From: Paragonimus westermani | Taxonomy: Eukaryota; Platyhelminthes; Trematoda; Plagiorchiida; Troglotrematidae | DNA length: 64,000 bases | Reading direction: 5' to 3' | Assembly (NCBI GenBank): GCA_008508345.1 | Contig: QNGE01003050.1 | Span: forward strand, 16,397 to 80,396 | In this document: one piece after another, positions 1 to 11,766 of the stretch | Layout of the letters: each line of letters begins with the position of its first letter | Numbering within the stretch: the stretch's first letter is position 1 | Translations under genes and position numbers: made by a program | The notes under the pieces: model-generated | What the model saw: only the letters and a program-made list of their open reading frames with translations | What the model was told of the DNA's origin: nothing | Databases searched by the model: none

Positions 1-18
1 GATTTATCACTAGGTGAG

Positions 19-204
19 TCATTCAGATCGTAAGCAACATTCATTTCGTATCATGACATGTTCTCTTAGGAACGCCCTACCTTCCTCTTCCTTAATAGTG
101 TCATCAGTAGATGAAACTAAGCAACCACATGAGGCGATTACATTTCTGACACTATTCCTTGTTTCTGGCCAAAGCCGAACTTTGAACGGTATTGACACTA
201 GCAA
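19..204 (-). mobile_element. Penelope-like element fragment, RT C-terminal region
   Basis: An open minus-strand stretch of 61 residues. Its middle reads LVSSTDDTIKEEEGRAFLRE, followed by IRNECCLR. This resembles the segment after the palm of PLE reverse transcriptases, where a C-S-x-D-x-x-x-x-E block is followed by an arginine-rich helix and K-N-G-Y-P. The preceding residues SIPFKVRLW occupy the place of the usual S-F-V-P-x-K-x-x-L. No palm or endonuclease motif is visible beside it, and it is cut by the window edge. It is related to, but clearly not identical with, the element at 1330-2960 on the same strand. The assignment rests on motif order only and could be wrong. Confidence 0.4.
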
Positions 205-1329
205 GCCACTTACTGTTTAAGTGTGTATGTTACACTTGTATGCCAAAATTTCAGTTACACTTTTCTTATATATCTAACTCGTATGTCAAACTACCATGTT
301 GGAGGTTTTATGTTACGTTTTATGTAACGAATAGAAAATATTGCTGTTAATACTCCGTACGGTTTTGGTATTCAGGGTCAGGTGTACGTAAACACTGCAG
401 GCTTCCTCCGAGCTATAAAATTTCAAAAGTTTCCCAATCAAATCTTGAAGACATTCTTAATGAAAAATGCGCCAGTCAGGAATCCGACGAGCTAAACCTT
501 ATGTTACCAATCAAGTGCCGGTTAGAATTTGACAACTCATAGGAAATCAGTGGGTTTCTTGATTAAACTCATCGGCTAGCAGTCGGAATCGTAGATTGCT
601 ACAGTTTAACCATGTTTGCATGTACACGCATAAGGTTCCAACAGAGGGGCCATTTGGTTGCACAACATTAAAGAAAATCACCAGATAACAGTATGACGTT
701 GTTTAAGCTAATTGGTGGTTCATGATTTTGTCTAGTTTCAAAGTATACTTCTTATGCGTAGCTTGCTTCAGACTTTGAAGAATACTTTTATCTGTGCATT
801 AGACATTGCCAGTGAGTTTCAGTGTAATTTGATGAGCCAAACACGCTAATTATTGCTTACCACCAGCCTCAGTTTGCCATAATCGAACTGAAGTAAAGGG
901 TAGTTTGGAGAATGATCCATCCCTGGTCGTTAATCATCTTCCTCATCGCATAACGCTTTATATCATCATGCGATAAAGTGAGTATAATCAGAAGCAACTT
1001 CTCACACATTTACGTCCATCGGTTTTGAACGGGTGGACAATTGCATGAATAAACTGAGAATGAGAGCTGACATGTGTGTATCTGTGTGCTGTGTTAACGG
1101 TAAGGCCCGAGCAATTTTCTGAATGCGTTATTACGGTTTGAGCAAGCGAATTCCGAACGCTCCCGCAGTAGACAGAAAAACGAAGCTTGCTTTATTTAGA
1201 TTGACGGTTAGACAGGCGGAAGCTGAACAAGAACTGCAGATTAGTTTATACTCAGTTCAACTGACCAGCAATTAGCGCCAGAATGACACTCGAAATAGAT
1301 TTCGCTCTGCTTCTAATCGGTCATTATGG
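205..1329. other. No gene seen
   Basis: AT-rich sequence with stops in all frames. It may hold the terminal repeat of the adjacent element (minus-strand 3' side of 1330-2960), but no copy of the pLTR seen elsewhere in the window could be aligned here. Confidence 0.4.
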
Positions 1330-2960
1330 ATGAAGTTCCTGTGTCCGTTGCGGAACGGCTTCTAGTTGTGCGACCGATGTGGCCTGCCTTGTAGGAGTAG
1401 TTAAATGAGTAAACAGGAGGCGATTGGCACGTTTAGATGGCGTATCGCTGAGTTTTCTACAAGTTATCTGGTTAGATTTGAACAAGATCCACAGCTGCTT
1501 CGGAGTGTAGAGCTTTCCACTTGCGTTCCTTGTTCTGCTGGTCACCAGTTTATCCAGAGATTCGTCTTTGTGATCCGACTTTATGCAACTCAGCTTCTTT
1601 TTTTTACTGATAGCAGTTTATTTTTCGGTGATACCAGTTCACCGGGCTTATCAATAACTTTCAAGAAATTTGCTCTCTCTGTGAAAGTCCACCGCAAAAC
1701 CGTCGTTTCTGTCACAGCAGTATCATCGGTACACAGCCTCATAGCTCTGTTTGCCAGGTTTATAGAGGAAGGCTCGTGTCTGCTCGGAAGAGAGGTTAAT
1801 AGAAATGTGAGTTTAATGATCATTCGAACTCCCCATGCTGTAAATACCTCTCTGAATTGAGCCGCCTGAACGCCATTTTTCTGCCGAATCCAGAAATGTT
1901 GCCCGCACATTTTCTTCGAACTCAAACGTATAATCGAGAGTGGAATGCGCCGTGCTCACCACAAAAAGCGGGCTAGTCTGGTCCAAAGTATCCTTAACCA
2001 CACACATGATAGTCTGCACACCTTTCGTAAGAAGTGTTGTGTTCAATGATCACACAAAGCAGAGTACTTTTTAAACTTTGAAACAGATATATTTAGAACA
2101 GATATATTTGCTGGTAGTGGTTCTAACGTGGATCCTATGGCGAAGCCGGTCATTTGAATTTATCCATTAAGTCCATCTAAAACTGTGCATCTTGGGTTCA
2201 AGTAAGCATCAGCTGTTCGTGGGCCTTTGGTTAGGCCCATGTTCAGACCATTGGACAGAATAAACGCACTTGTTTGAAATTTCCTACAAGAAATACTATG
2301 GTAAGCGGAGAGCACAGATACACGAAAAATATTTCATTTTCCACACCTATCAATAGCATGGAACCGACGAACTCGAATACAACGTTTTGACCTCCCACGC
2401 GGCTACTAAAAATTCTGCCAGTCCCTGTGCCACCGACTGATGTGGGGAATTGCACATATGACCAATCGGATGTGATGACAATAATGGCTCGTGAACGTTT
2501 TTGGTAGACAGTACGGTCACGGTATCATGGTTGCAGTGCATCCAATTCATTTGAGTATAACGGGATCAATGAAGATAGTTTACAGATTTAGAAACGTTCT
2601 TCACGATCACATTGGTTCTACCTGTCTCATAAAACATTTCCTTTGTCCCTGTTGGACCTCGATTATAATACATTCCAGACTGTTTTCAGACACGCCGTTT
2701 CTTCAAACAATTGCTTAAAAGCAGAGAAGTTTGTTAACTTCCAGAACTTCTGCGGTGAACGAAATGCCCGAATTTTGTTTACAGAGTTGTGCACAGAGTT
2801 GGTCAGCATTTCGTCGTGAACCAAACTTTCCTTCTTGAACGTGAAAATGTGTGTGGACGATGATGGATCCATCACGAGAACAGTACAGGAGGATCCCACC
2901 TGGATTGGGTGGAGCATTCACTCCAAACGTTTTGCACCAACACCGTTCAACCATGGTCTA
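1330..2960 (-). mobile_element. Penelope-like element, decayed RT plus GIY-YIG start
   Basis: Reading down the minus strand, the PLE domains appear in order but in shifting frames. A fingers block GSSCTVLVMD lies near 2899-2869 (family form K-G-x-T-V-x-M-D). PLLSSHPIGHMCNSP lies near 2480-2430 (family form PLRPIVS-x-x-N-S-P). The RT motif GFAIGSTLEPLPANI lies near 2147-2103 (family form GVAMGSPLGPLLANI). The YVDD position reads C-A-D-Y, followed by VVKDTLDQTS and HSTLDYTFEFEENVRATFLD (about 1990-1890). A post-palm block RAMRLCTDDTAVTETTVLR lies near 1745-1690. A GIY-YIG start, YSYKAGHIGRTTRS, lies near 1400-1350. Several stops and frameshifts, and loss of the catalytic Asp pair, show it is dead. 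The EN C-terminus and the pLTRs were not found. Long plus-strand open frames over 1405-1860 are antisense shadows. Confidence 0.85.
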
Positions 2961-5204
2961 GTTCGAACCCTATTCAGTAGAATTCGCAGAATTTGCTCAC
3001 TCGAGACAATCGATGAGGAGTCAGCTTTCATCTGTCAAACACTGGTGCATAACGGCTGTCCGCGCACTTCGTCTCGAAGTATGTGCTAGAGTAAAGACGA
3101 ACCGGTCAATATGAAAAACAGCGTCTCGCAAGCCCATGCGCATAATATTGCCAGACAGGGGTGTGTGTATAATCACACTCACTCAACTTAGTCTCAAAAG
3201 TGCGGCAGAATTGTGATTGACCCACTAAATAACACGGTTGTCCTGCATACTGAGAAAGATCTAAGCAACCAATATTACTAATGAGTTCACTTGTAATTGT
3301 GCAGTCAAGCGCACTGACCGAACGGCCAGAGCGCTTGGAATACGTAGCTCGGAACACATTCTAAAGTGGCTAGTAAGCAATAAGACCGGTGCTGCACAAT
3401 CTGCTATCACAGGACAATTGGTAGAAACAGAACAATCAATTTTATTGGAAAAAACTTTTCTTGTCTTGTATCGCCCATCCAGTAAGTACGCCTCACCTTT
3501 TGTGTACAGAAACGAACGATAGTTAACCCAACACTGACGTGATGTTAAGGGTTGGTGTTCATTAGTTTACACTGTTCATTAAGTGTCTGACAATGTTTCT
3601 TCATTGGTTTAATCACGCTGTTTATAAGGGTTTGCTTCGTTGTCAAAACAACGAAAATGTGTGTGATATTGCTTAGAATTTGCAGGAATAACTTGCTTAC
3701 GAACAGCAGCCGTGTAATATATCGAACCGAATAGAGGATTAACCAGCAGGAAGGCAGTGTGCTTCCGAATGATTGCGCTTCAGCATTGATTACATACGCA
3801 TGGTTAGAATTCCACTTCCCTTGTGCTCTCTAAATACCCCTTTAAGCTGAAAAACAAACATCGTAAAGATCTCTGATGACGCTGATGCTTACACTAATGT
3901 TAACTTTCCACAGTATTAAATCAAACAATCGGTGGCTTTGTTTTCCAACTCGTAGAATAACAAATGACAGTGTAGCTAGTGAATATTCGGCAAACCGCAT
4001 CGAAATTCACATAACTAAACTAATCGTTTCAATGTAATCATTAACACTTGGATCTACAACTAGCCTACTTCAGCGAGCGTGCCGTAATTGACGTTAACAA
4101 ATACTCCACTCAGCAATGCTAATTTGATCAAGTTAGTCTGTTCTACGGTCAACCTGTCTTTCTCGATGTATACTACTAAATAAGAATAAACGCGGCGATT
4201 TACAACAGCCAGCCAGTACAAACCACATGTGCAAATTCAGCGTTGTCGGTGGAGGTGACAGGGCCTATTATCATCAGACAGCCTTCCTGGACGTGACACG
4301 GAATGGGGGCAAAACTGGTGCTCTCTGCCACCTGCATATGTTCATGTGTGCATTCATTTCCGGGCATCGTCATCCTGAACGATAACCTATGAAAAACATT
4401 CGTCCCCCGATCCATCTTGTTTCACACAGCTTCAATTTGCAAGTGGTCGCTTCACCAAGTCAGATGCCACGTCCCGGGAAGTGCCTAGAGTTCAGCATCA
4501 TAGAAGGCAAAGCAACTAGTTTGAATGTACGATGAAATAAGCAATGTTCTTCTCTGGAAGGACACTATCGACAAACAGGATTCTTGAGATAGCTGCTCAT
4601 ATGCCAAGCGGAGTGTTACCCAGAAGGACGAAATTAGTCACCTTGTTTGCAAATGTACATATCGAATTTGTCTTTTACTCTGGATTACTTGAACGGGTGT
4701 GATTTCACTTAAAATTCTTTGATGAGGTCATGTTATATCAGCATAACTTTCACACATCAATAGACCTCTAACGTTTGGTCTTTGGCCGTCACCATGCTGG
4801 GCACTAGACGACTTTACCGAGTTAAGGGAATCAATAATTGGTTGAGAGAGTGATTCCCGGTAGAAGGGTAAGTAGATACACAGCTGTTGTATTTCCAGTA
4901 CACTTTTTTCATGTCACCTTCCGTGATAATAAAGTTATCTGCTCATTTTGGCTTTTGTCTTGCATTGAATGTAGAGGGTTGCTGTCAAAAACGCAAGCCG
5001 AACTAACCAGAATTTCACTTTTTTCCATTAGTAAAAGCTGTACACCAACAAAATATGAACACTTCACTGTACTTTAGTAGAGACCAGATGGCGAAAAATC
5101 AGTGCTTTGGCTGAATTTGAACTGAATTATGGTATAAGTTGGTGGATCCAAAAAACTGGTCACGATGCAAGTTTCTTGAGTTGATATTATTGACTTACCG
5201 CAAC
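2961..5204. other. No recognised gene; possible 5' part of PLE
   Basis: The first 400 bases may be the PLE N-terminus (an open minus frame at 3106-3357), but no motif supports this. A slightly GC-richer open minus frame at 4200-4415 (71 residues, no known domain) could be an exon or chance. The rest is AT-rich with no structure I can name. Confidence 0.35.
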
Positions 5205-5268
5205 ATTTTCAAGTTGAACATCACTCACATTTGATCGCAGCCTTCGCATTGCGATGGGCTTTCTCAAC
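5205..5268 (-). repeat. Dispersed SINE family B, tail fragment
   Basis: This segment matches the tail of the SINE copies near 28.03 and 60.4 kb. The shared core reads CAAGTTGAACATCACTCACA, then TTTGATCGCAGC, TTCGCATT and GATGGGCTTTC. Only the part distal to the tRNA-like head is present, so on the minus strand this is a 5'-truncated copy. Confidence 0.55.
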
Positions 5269-8200
5269 TTCATTATACATTACTTATTTTGATGTTTAAA
5301 ATAGTTGTATATTTATGTCTTCTGTAACACTGACAGCATTAAACAAACTGTCTCAGGTGGTAATAAATGATGGCAAGCAGTAACATCAAGATGGATAAAC
5401 GTTATTTGTGTAATTATTGGCGGATGACAAAATCTTGAACTAGTGGTTGCAAACTCTGAAGTCTTCAGTAAATTGACTCTTTGTATTCACGGTGAGTAAC
5501 CTATAAATAGGTTATTTGAACACTTTAAGTTCAGAGCTAAGAGCTCTTCTCAGATAGCATTCAATACGTTGAAGTGGTTCTGGTACCCCAGGCATAACCT
5601 GGTACTATTTGATAGTTATACACACATTTGACCATGTGAGATAAGTATGCGGGATGATGCCCGTGGTCAACTGTCTGACGTGGAATGGCAAAATTAGCAA
5701 GAAACGCGATCAACCAAATCGTTGAGGACAGTGTGATGCTAGTTCCCGAAATCCGTGAGGTCTGTTCCTCGCGTTGTCTTTCAACTTGTTTATTCTTCTC
5801 CTTTGTCCCTCTTGTTCGACTTACTGACATAACAGAACCCAGCAGGGAGGCTGATGCTGAAGGGATCATGTGAGCTGCACGAATAGTTCGCCCTACAACT
5901 TATGCGTGGCGTTGCTGAGGAAATTTACCACTGATTATTCCTGTGTACTTCATTGTCCTCTCATCGATTATTTGACATTTTCAACTTCTAACGTTTGTCA
6001 CTGCAAGATTTCATTAAACAAACAGGCAAAATTTAAGTCCTGTTTTTCTTCCGGTTACCATGGTAACAAAGTAGAGCACAAACATTCCATGTTGTTCTTC
6101 TCCTGTAATTTCTAGGTTGTTGGTTAGGAAAGATTTGTAGCTAGGTAGTACTTTCTAAAAAATGTTTCATTTGACATTTACCGTGAAACTATTGGTGAAC
6201 GACAGCGTGTTTAGTTTCCATACTTTTTGAGTTCCTAACTGGAAAACTGATCAGCGGCTGGATTCTCGACTTTATCTCGAATCTAATGACAATTTTGGTT
6301 TGCCTATTTCAGCCATATTGTCTTAAATTTCATTCATTAGAACCGATCCCTAGTCTGAGCGTATCACTCATTAGTAGAGACAGTCAGACGTCTGAACAGA
6401 CATTTCCAGTGAAATATAACTGGGTACGGCAAACAGGATGTGATGAACTCACTAAAATCCTAGCTTTATGGGGCATGAAGTTGGCCAGCACCATCGACAT
6501 AGAATACGAAACCCTCCCCTGTAAGAACCAAAAATCTACGCCTAGTCGGGTCGCTTTTTTAAGTCATCCAACAGCTTGCCTGATCAATTCACCAGCTGAC
6601 ACCCCAGTGATTTTCGCACGTATGACGTGCGAAAATCTTTTATCAATACCGAGAGAAGTTCACGGTATGGAAACGTTTAAACGCTTGCAGCACTTTCGTT
6701 TTTTCCTTATCAACTCCTTGTTGTGGATGGCTAAAGTGACTTTGAGTTAGCTACCTAAATCAGTTGATTAGTTTCATTTCAGATGATTAATAAAAGTTAC
6801 CAATCACTTAGCTAAACACATCATTGTTCCCCCATGTGACACTCAACAGGATGAATCACGAAATTGTGTACACAGTTACGTATGAAAAGCAGAGTATATA
6901 TATGTTGATGGATAGTTAATACGAATGATGTGTAGTTAGGTTGTCTATTTTAGATACCTGAACGGAATACCACTTGAATGGTACTTTCATTTTTCGCCTT
7001 GTAACTTCATGTCGTAATACCTTATAGCAATCCGTTCAAACTTCTACGCTAAATAACTGATAATGAAAAAAAATTAATAACGTATATAAAATAATACGGT
7101 TGAAACAATTACCGTAAACAATCCCTACAAAATATTAGGGTCAAATAGACAATAAATTTCACCTAGCCGAAGATTCTTAATCACATCTGATATCAATTTC
7201 CCGTCGTGACGACGATACAAACTAGTGATAAAATATAACCACAACAAAACACGAGACTGGTATATTTTGCCGAAAATTCCATTTGCTTGAAATCAATCGA
7301 ATGGCAAACTTTCAATCCGCGCTATTAGTTTTTAGCAGTCCTGTTTACATTGAATCGAGTAGCAACCAGTGTTTACGTAACTAAATTTCTCTTATATCGA
7401 ACTAGTTCAAATCCCATCGAATAAAATATCGGTGAATTTCTGTCTGATGAGTTTGATGCCCTGAAAACGTAACAGATTTTTAAATCTTTTTATTGCTGTT
7501 TTATAAACCCTTTTTAAAACAACCGACGCGTTTGTTAGCAGCTACACTTTGAAATTTCATTTATCAAGATTGAATAACCAAACTTTACCAGTTTTACGGA
7601 CCCTGATAAATTGCATATTTGTTTGCTATTTGAAATTCTTTCTATCAGTGTTTGCACAAGCGTGCTGATTATTCGCTTGATTCTTGATATAAATTAGTCT
7701 GACCTAACCTAGCTAAGGTCATTGATAGCGTAGATCAGAATGATTATGCAAACTTGTCACGTTCTTATGTGAATAGTGTGATTTCATAATTTTTCGGGTT
7801 GAAAACCAACAAAACTAACTTGATGTTCTTTGTGCAGATTGTATAAAACATTCAAAAACAGTGAACTAGAAAAGGTCTAGAACGAAATTTTCAACCGAAT
7901 TTTTTCGAACTTATGTTCTGTAAATTCGTTTTTGAATAACACGCCATCTTCTCATTCCATTCTTTTTGCGTAACACCCGGCCTATTGTCATTCATTAATA
8001 ATTTGACTTCATAATTTGCAAATATTTGGATTATGTACTGCTCAGTGTTTTTAGTCGTTTGTTCCCACATTTTTCATACGACATTAATTCTTCGATACGC
8101 TCAGTATAAACCTTCTTTCCTAACGAACAGCTCAACTGAACTTTGTCAAGTCTTAGCTGAATAGAGGTAAACTGTATGGATTATCATGAACTACAATGGT

Positions 8201-9807
8201 TTCTTCGACCGAGCCAAAGCAACTCAACTGGCGCTATCAGTGTTTCTCTACATGAATAGTAACAGGCTGCGTTATTGATTTTACAACTGTAATCAGGTTC
8301 ACTTGACATTCATTCTAAATATACTCCGACCATCTAACAAACGAGTTGTTTTTGTTTCTGTTTGCCTTACCAAGTGGGGATAATTAGAATAGGATTCAGA
8401 GCGGTGAATTTAATCGCGGAAAGTTGAACCAATCTTCTGTGCTATCTATCTGCTGTGTACTATCGGTAGAAATGCCTTTGATACTAGTGAAACGTGACGT
8501 GTCGTACTCCAATTCACCGGGTGGAGGTTAGTCAATGTTGGTCCGACGTTACTCACAAAAACATCGGAGTAATCTTTATGTTGTTGTGTTTGTGTGGTTA
8601 CCAGCACGAGCTTTTACTTGCTGGCCCGATTCATCCAGTCAATAGATATGCACCGGTATCATTACTTACATAAAATATTACGGCTTGTTATTCTTATCCA
8701 ACGATCATAAACATTGCCACACTGAGTATAAAAGCAGCATTTTAACGGTCATTTAATTTCACCATATAAAAGGAAGGAAAACACTGTGAAGCTGCCGGCG
8801 TGCACCTAAAGGAACAAACAGGCAGTCGGTTAGTTCGACTGTACAAAACTAAGTACAAATGAAGCATATAGGAAGCATCTTAAACAAATTCAAAGATCAG
8901 TTACGTTCTTTCAGATGTTTTGATAGAAATTAATGATATAAATTGACTCCTTCTCGCGCAGAATAGCCTAAAAAATGTAAGGAGGAGAAAAAACGGTGGT
9001 TACTGTCAAGTATTACTCGATTTATAACAACCCCTTTCTGTTCATCAGTAGGTAAAACGTAACTCAACGAGTCTGACGACTTCTACTGTTCTAACTGGAC
9101 GATTCTCATCATGGGTTGATCGACTAGAGTCCTCTTTGGGAAAGGCCGAACAATCTCAACGTCACTCATCGGGTAATATAGCATACGTTTTAACGCGATA
9201 ACTCAATCAAGCTCAAGGTAGATGTGGTAGCACATTGTGCAACTCGACTGACTTAAAAAAACGCGGTCGAAGTTCAAAGGGTTGCGCTAGTGACGGGATT
9301 TAAAGAGAGTAGGGTTACAGTCTAGTTTTTTTCAGACCGGTGGACTAGACAATGACAGTGAGAAATATGCGGTCCGTTGTGAACGCTGTTCAAGCTAGAT
9401 TTAAAGTTGTTCGTTGAATGGTACATACTTCGTAAAAAACGTGCTCGCAACTATTCGGAAAGTTCATTTTTGTACAAAAACCGGTAGGCAGTAAAGCAAT
9501 TGTTGGATTATGCAAGCCTTCACTGGGACCAATTAAATTATGAGATATCAATGTTCGGTCAGGTCCGACAGGTGATGGTTCTAACATAGCGAGATATCTC
9601 GACCTGGTGGTAAGATACGGGGTGTACCCACAGTAGGTGAGTCTCGGACAATATCAGAGGTCGGATAAGTCATCACTCGACGAATGCAGGGCAACAGGCA
9701 AACATTTACGACAGTTAACGTCATCAAAACGTGCAAACTAAATAAAAGTGCACAGGCGCTCAGAAGGAAACCTCGCCATGTTGTGGACTGGAATTCAGGT
9801 TGACAAG
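5269..9807. other. No supported gene; short open frames and one hairpin
   Basis: A 154-codon open frame at 6286-6750 is preceded by a good splice acceptor (TTTGCCTATTTCAG, ending 6312). That length is within reach of chance here and no domain is visible. It contains a perfect 12-bp hairpin at 6609-6637. A shorter open frame at 5685-5873 has no recognised product. From 6800 to 9800 the sequence is strongly AT-rich with stops in all frames. A 12-nt palindrome CGAGATATCTCG lies at 9590-9601. Confidence 0.35.
6609..6637. repeat. Perfect 12-bp inverted repeat, 5-nt loop
   Basis: Arm GATTTTCGCACG (6609-6620), loop TATGA, then the exact reverse complement CGTGCGAAAATC (6626-6637). There is no U-run terminator and no bacterial context, so its role is unknown. 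Confidence 0.9.
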
Positions 9808-9834
9808 CACCACCACCAGCAGCAGCAGCAGCAG
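9808..9834 (+). repeat. (CAC)n(CAG)n trinucleotide microsatellite
   Basis: About three CAC units followed directly by about six CAG units. It is not inside an open frame that I can support. Confidence 0.9.
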
Positions 9835-10520
9835 AAACATGGCTTTAATAAGTGAGGACGCAATGCGTTCAGTACGTTTTTCTATAAAAGACAATAAAGA
9901 ATACTGGTTCACTTTTGAAGGCCGGGTGGAAAGAAGCTGAAATAGGCGAGCCGTTTGTGGTTAACGGACACTTAGTGATACTTCCCAACCCTGCTGAGGA
10001 ACGATTTTATGAGTGACCTGAAAATGGGAGGATATCTTCTGAACTTTCACAAAACGAACTAGCAGGTTAACAAACTTGGTCGTGCTACCTGAGTGACAAA
10101 ACTTTCATTGTCTAAATCCAGTTGAATAATGGTCAGGGTTATCATAATCAGGTCCGATAAACAACAGAACACGGATAATAAATTACATCAAAGAATCGTC
10201 TAAAACCTACAGAATAATGTCACAGGAATAGGCACGGCAATCTGGAAAAAAGATAAAGCATGAGAATTCTAGGGATTAAAATTCTGTTCAGATGAGAAGA
10301 CACAAGGATTCAGAATATAGAAAATCATACCAATCTCAGCTGTTTGGTCTACTACCCTCGTACACTGAAATCAGTTGATAATTTCATGGATGGCGCGCGT
10401 ACGGGCTAGCATTCACCGCGGCCCTAGAAAGGGTTTAAAGAGGTTTTGTATGAAGTGAATCGATACAAAGATGTTAACACAACAAAAAATATATAGTAGT
10501 ACTGGAAAAAAAAATTTTAA

Positions 10521-10625
10521 GATGAGACCCAACTGTGAAAAGTCAGGGCTTCGGCTGGATTCAAACCAGCGACAGACACAGCATGCCTCAAAGCGGCAAG
10601 CGCTCTACCAGCTGAGCTACAAGGC
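10521..10625 (-). repeat. Short tRNA-derived SINE (family A), near full length
   Basis: On the minus strand the element starts near 10625 with a tRNA-like head. The A box is TAGCTCAGCTGGTAGAGCGC. A 4-bp anticodon-type stem (TGCC/GGCA) follows with a 7-nt loop. The T arm GCTGG-TTTGAAT-CCAGC is fully paired and contains the B box GGTTTGAATCC. A short tail ends at GGGTCTCATC (10521). The 7-bp acceptor stem does not pair and the variable region is over-long, so it is not a working tRNA. Total length is only about 105 bp. Its 3' half is repeated in inverted orientation at 10771-10833. Confidence 0.7.
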
Positions 10626-10770
10626 TAAACCAGGAGCTCGGAAATTTCACATTTGGATTTTGTTACCCACCCGTCCCACTGTCTCATATGGAATCCACGA
10701 AATGATTCACGGGATCGACTGCACTAGCAGGATTTCTCAAACCGTTCACGCTGGAATCCACCAAAGCCAT

Positions 10771-10833
10771 TGCTGTGTCTGTCGCTGGTACGAATCCAAC
10801 CGAAGCTCTGTCTTTTCACAGTTGGGTCTCATC
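10771..10833 (+). repeat. tRNA-derived SINE (family A), 5'-truncated, facing the first copy
   Basis: This is the reverse complement of 10521-10583 with 5 differences in 63 bases (about 92% identity). It includes the B box GGTACGAATCC and the same terminal GGGTCTCATC. It lacks the A-box half. With the copy at 10521 it forms a foldback with a loop of about 187 bases. Confidence 0.75.
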
Positions 10834-11689
10834 TAAACCACAAATCTGTCACACTACTCATTAGTAATAAAAGTATAATAGTTGAGGGTCTCTGTAACAA
10901 ATTTGCATATTCTTTGCATAATCTTTCAGAAAAACACACTCCTCTTTTTTAGTAGCAACTATTGCGTTTGTTGGTAAACGATGTGCATTGTATCCGCCAA
11001 CTTTGAAATAATATAATCTTAATGCATCACACTTGAGTGGTAGTTCGTTTTTTTCCACTAATATCACTAGCAGCTCACTTATTAGTGTACTTTTTAAAAT
11101 ATGATGACAGAAACCTTACTTCGGTCAGAACGTTTCCTCAGTGCAGCAGACGAATACGATAGATCACAAAGGATAAACAAATATTGCAGTTTGTTCCACA
11201 TCGAATGTCATTAACATCTATCTATATTTTCCCGCTACATATCGGCGTTTGTAACCTTCAGCCTATTTGATAACTGTACTCATTTTTAGTTAATTTTATA
11301 ATTGTTTCGGTTCCGTCAACATCGGAACCAACAGCACCTACAGAACGCCGGTTGAATGCCTGGAGTATTTGCCGGAAGTGAAGTAAAGTCGAATATCGTG
11401 CACCATCATATGGGGAGTGGAATTTGGCTGAAGCTTTCACCTGAGTGTGAAAGCAGCAAGTGAATAAGACAGACGTTCAGTTCACACAAACCTAACTCTC
11501 AAACGGCTCTCTACCTCGAAGTAATCCGCCGTACGTATTACTGAATCAGACAGCTTCAGTTCGATCGAGACGTCCCGATATTAGGATCAACAGTTGGATC
11601 TAACGCATTAGGTCAAGGTCAAAAAGCCTTAGCATTAGTCAGTAAATTACGGCTAAGTGGTCAGATGAAATCACTCTGTGCTGTGCGGA

Positions 11690-11766
11690 TTAAGGCAAAT
11701 CATATAATGGTCAACATGTTCGTCTCACGAAGCCAAGGGTCAGAGTTTGAATCCCGGCTGTGGCGC
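11690..11766 (+). repeat. tRNA-like sequence, probable SINE head
   Basis: A degenerate A-box region (ATAATGGTCAACATGTTCG) is followed by an anticodon-like TCTCACGAAGCC. Next comes a B box, GAGTTTGAATCCCGGC, and TGTGGCG where the acceptor 3' strand would be. The layout resembles Val/Glu-type tRNAs, but the T stem and acceptor stem are mismatched, so I read it as a tRNA-derived repeat rather than a gene. It is a different family from the SINEs at 10.5 kb. Confidence 0.45.

Noticed and set aside
1405..1860. 151-codon plus-strand open frame
   Set aside because: It lies antisense to the PLE remnant, whose minus-strand motifs are convincing; no domain on the plus strand.
4200..4415. 71-codon minus-strand frame in slightly GC-rich DNA
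   Set aside because: No domain, no clear splice pair; could be chance.
5685..5873. 62-codon plus-strand frame beginning MAKLARNAINQIVED
   Set aside because: Looks protein-like, but the only intron model needs a weak GTCTGT donor and no family is recognised.
6286..6750. 154-codon plus-strand open frame with an upstream splice acceptor
   Set aside because: A rough estimate suggests about one open frame of this length is expected by chance in 64 kb of six-frame sequence; no domain, no partner exon.
7691..7714. TGACCT/AGGTCA everted half-sites resembling a nuclear receptor element
   Set aside because: Short motifs with a 10-base gap, expected by chance, and no promoter nearby.
10521..10625. 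Functional tRNA gene on the minus strand
   Set aside because: A and B boxes and the T arm are good, but the acceptor stem does not pair, the variable region is over-long, and half of it is duplicated nearby.
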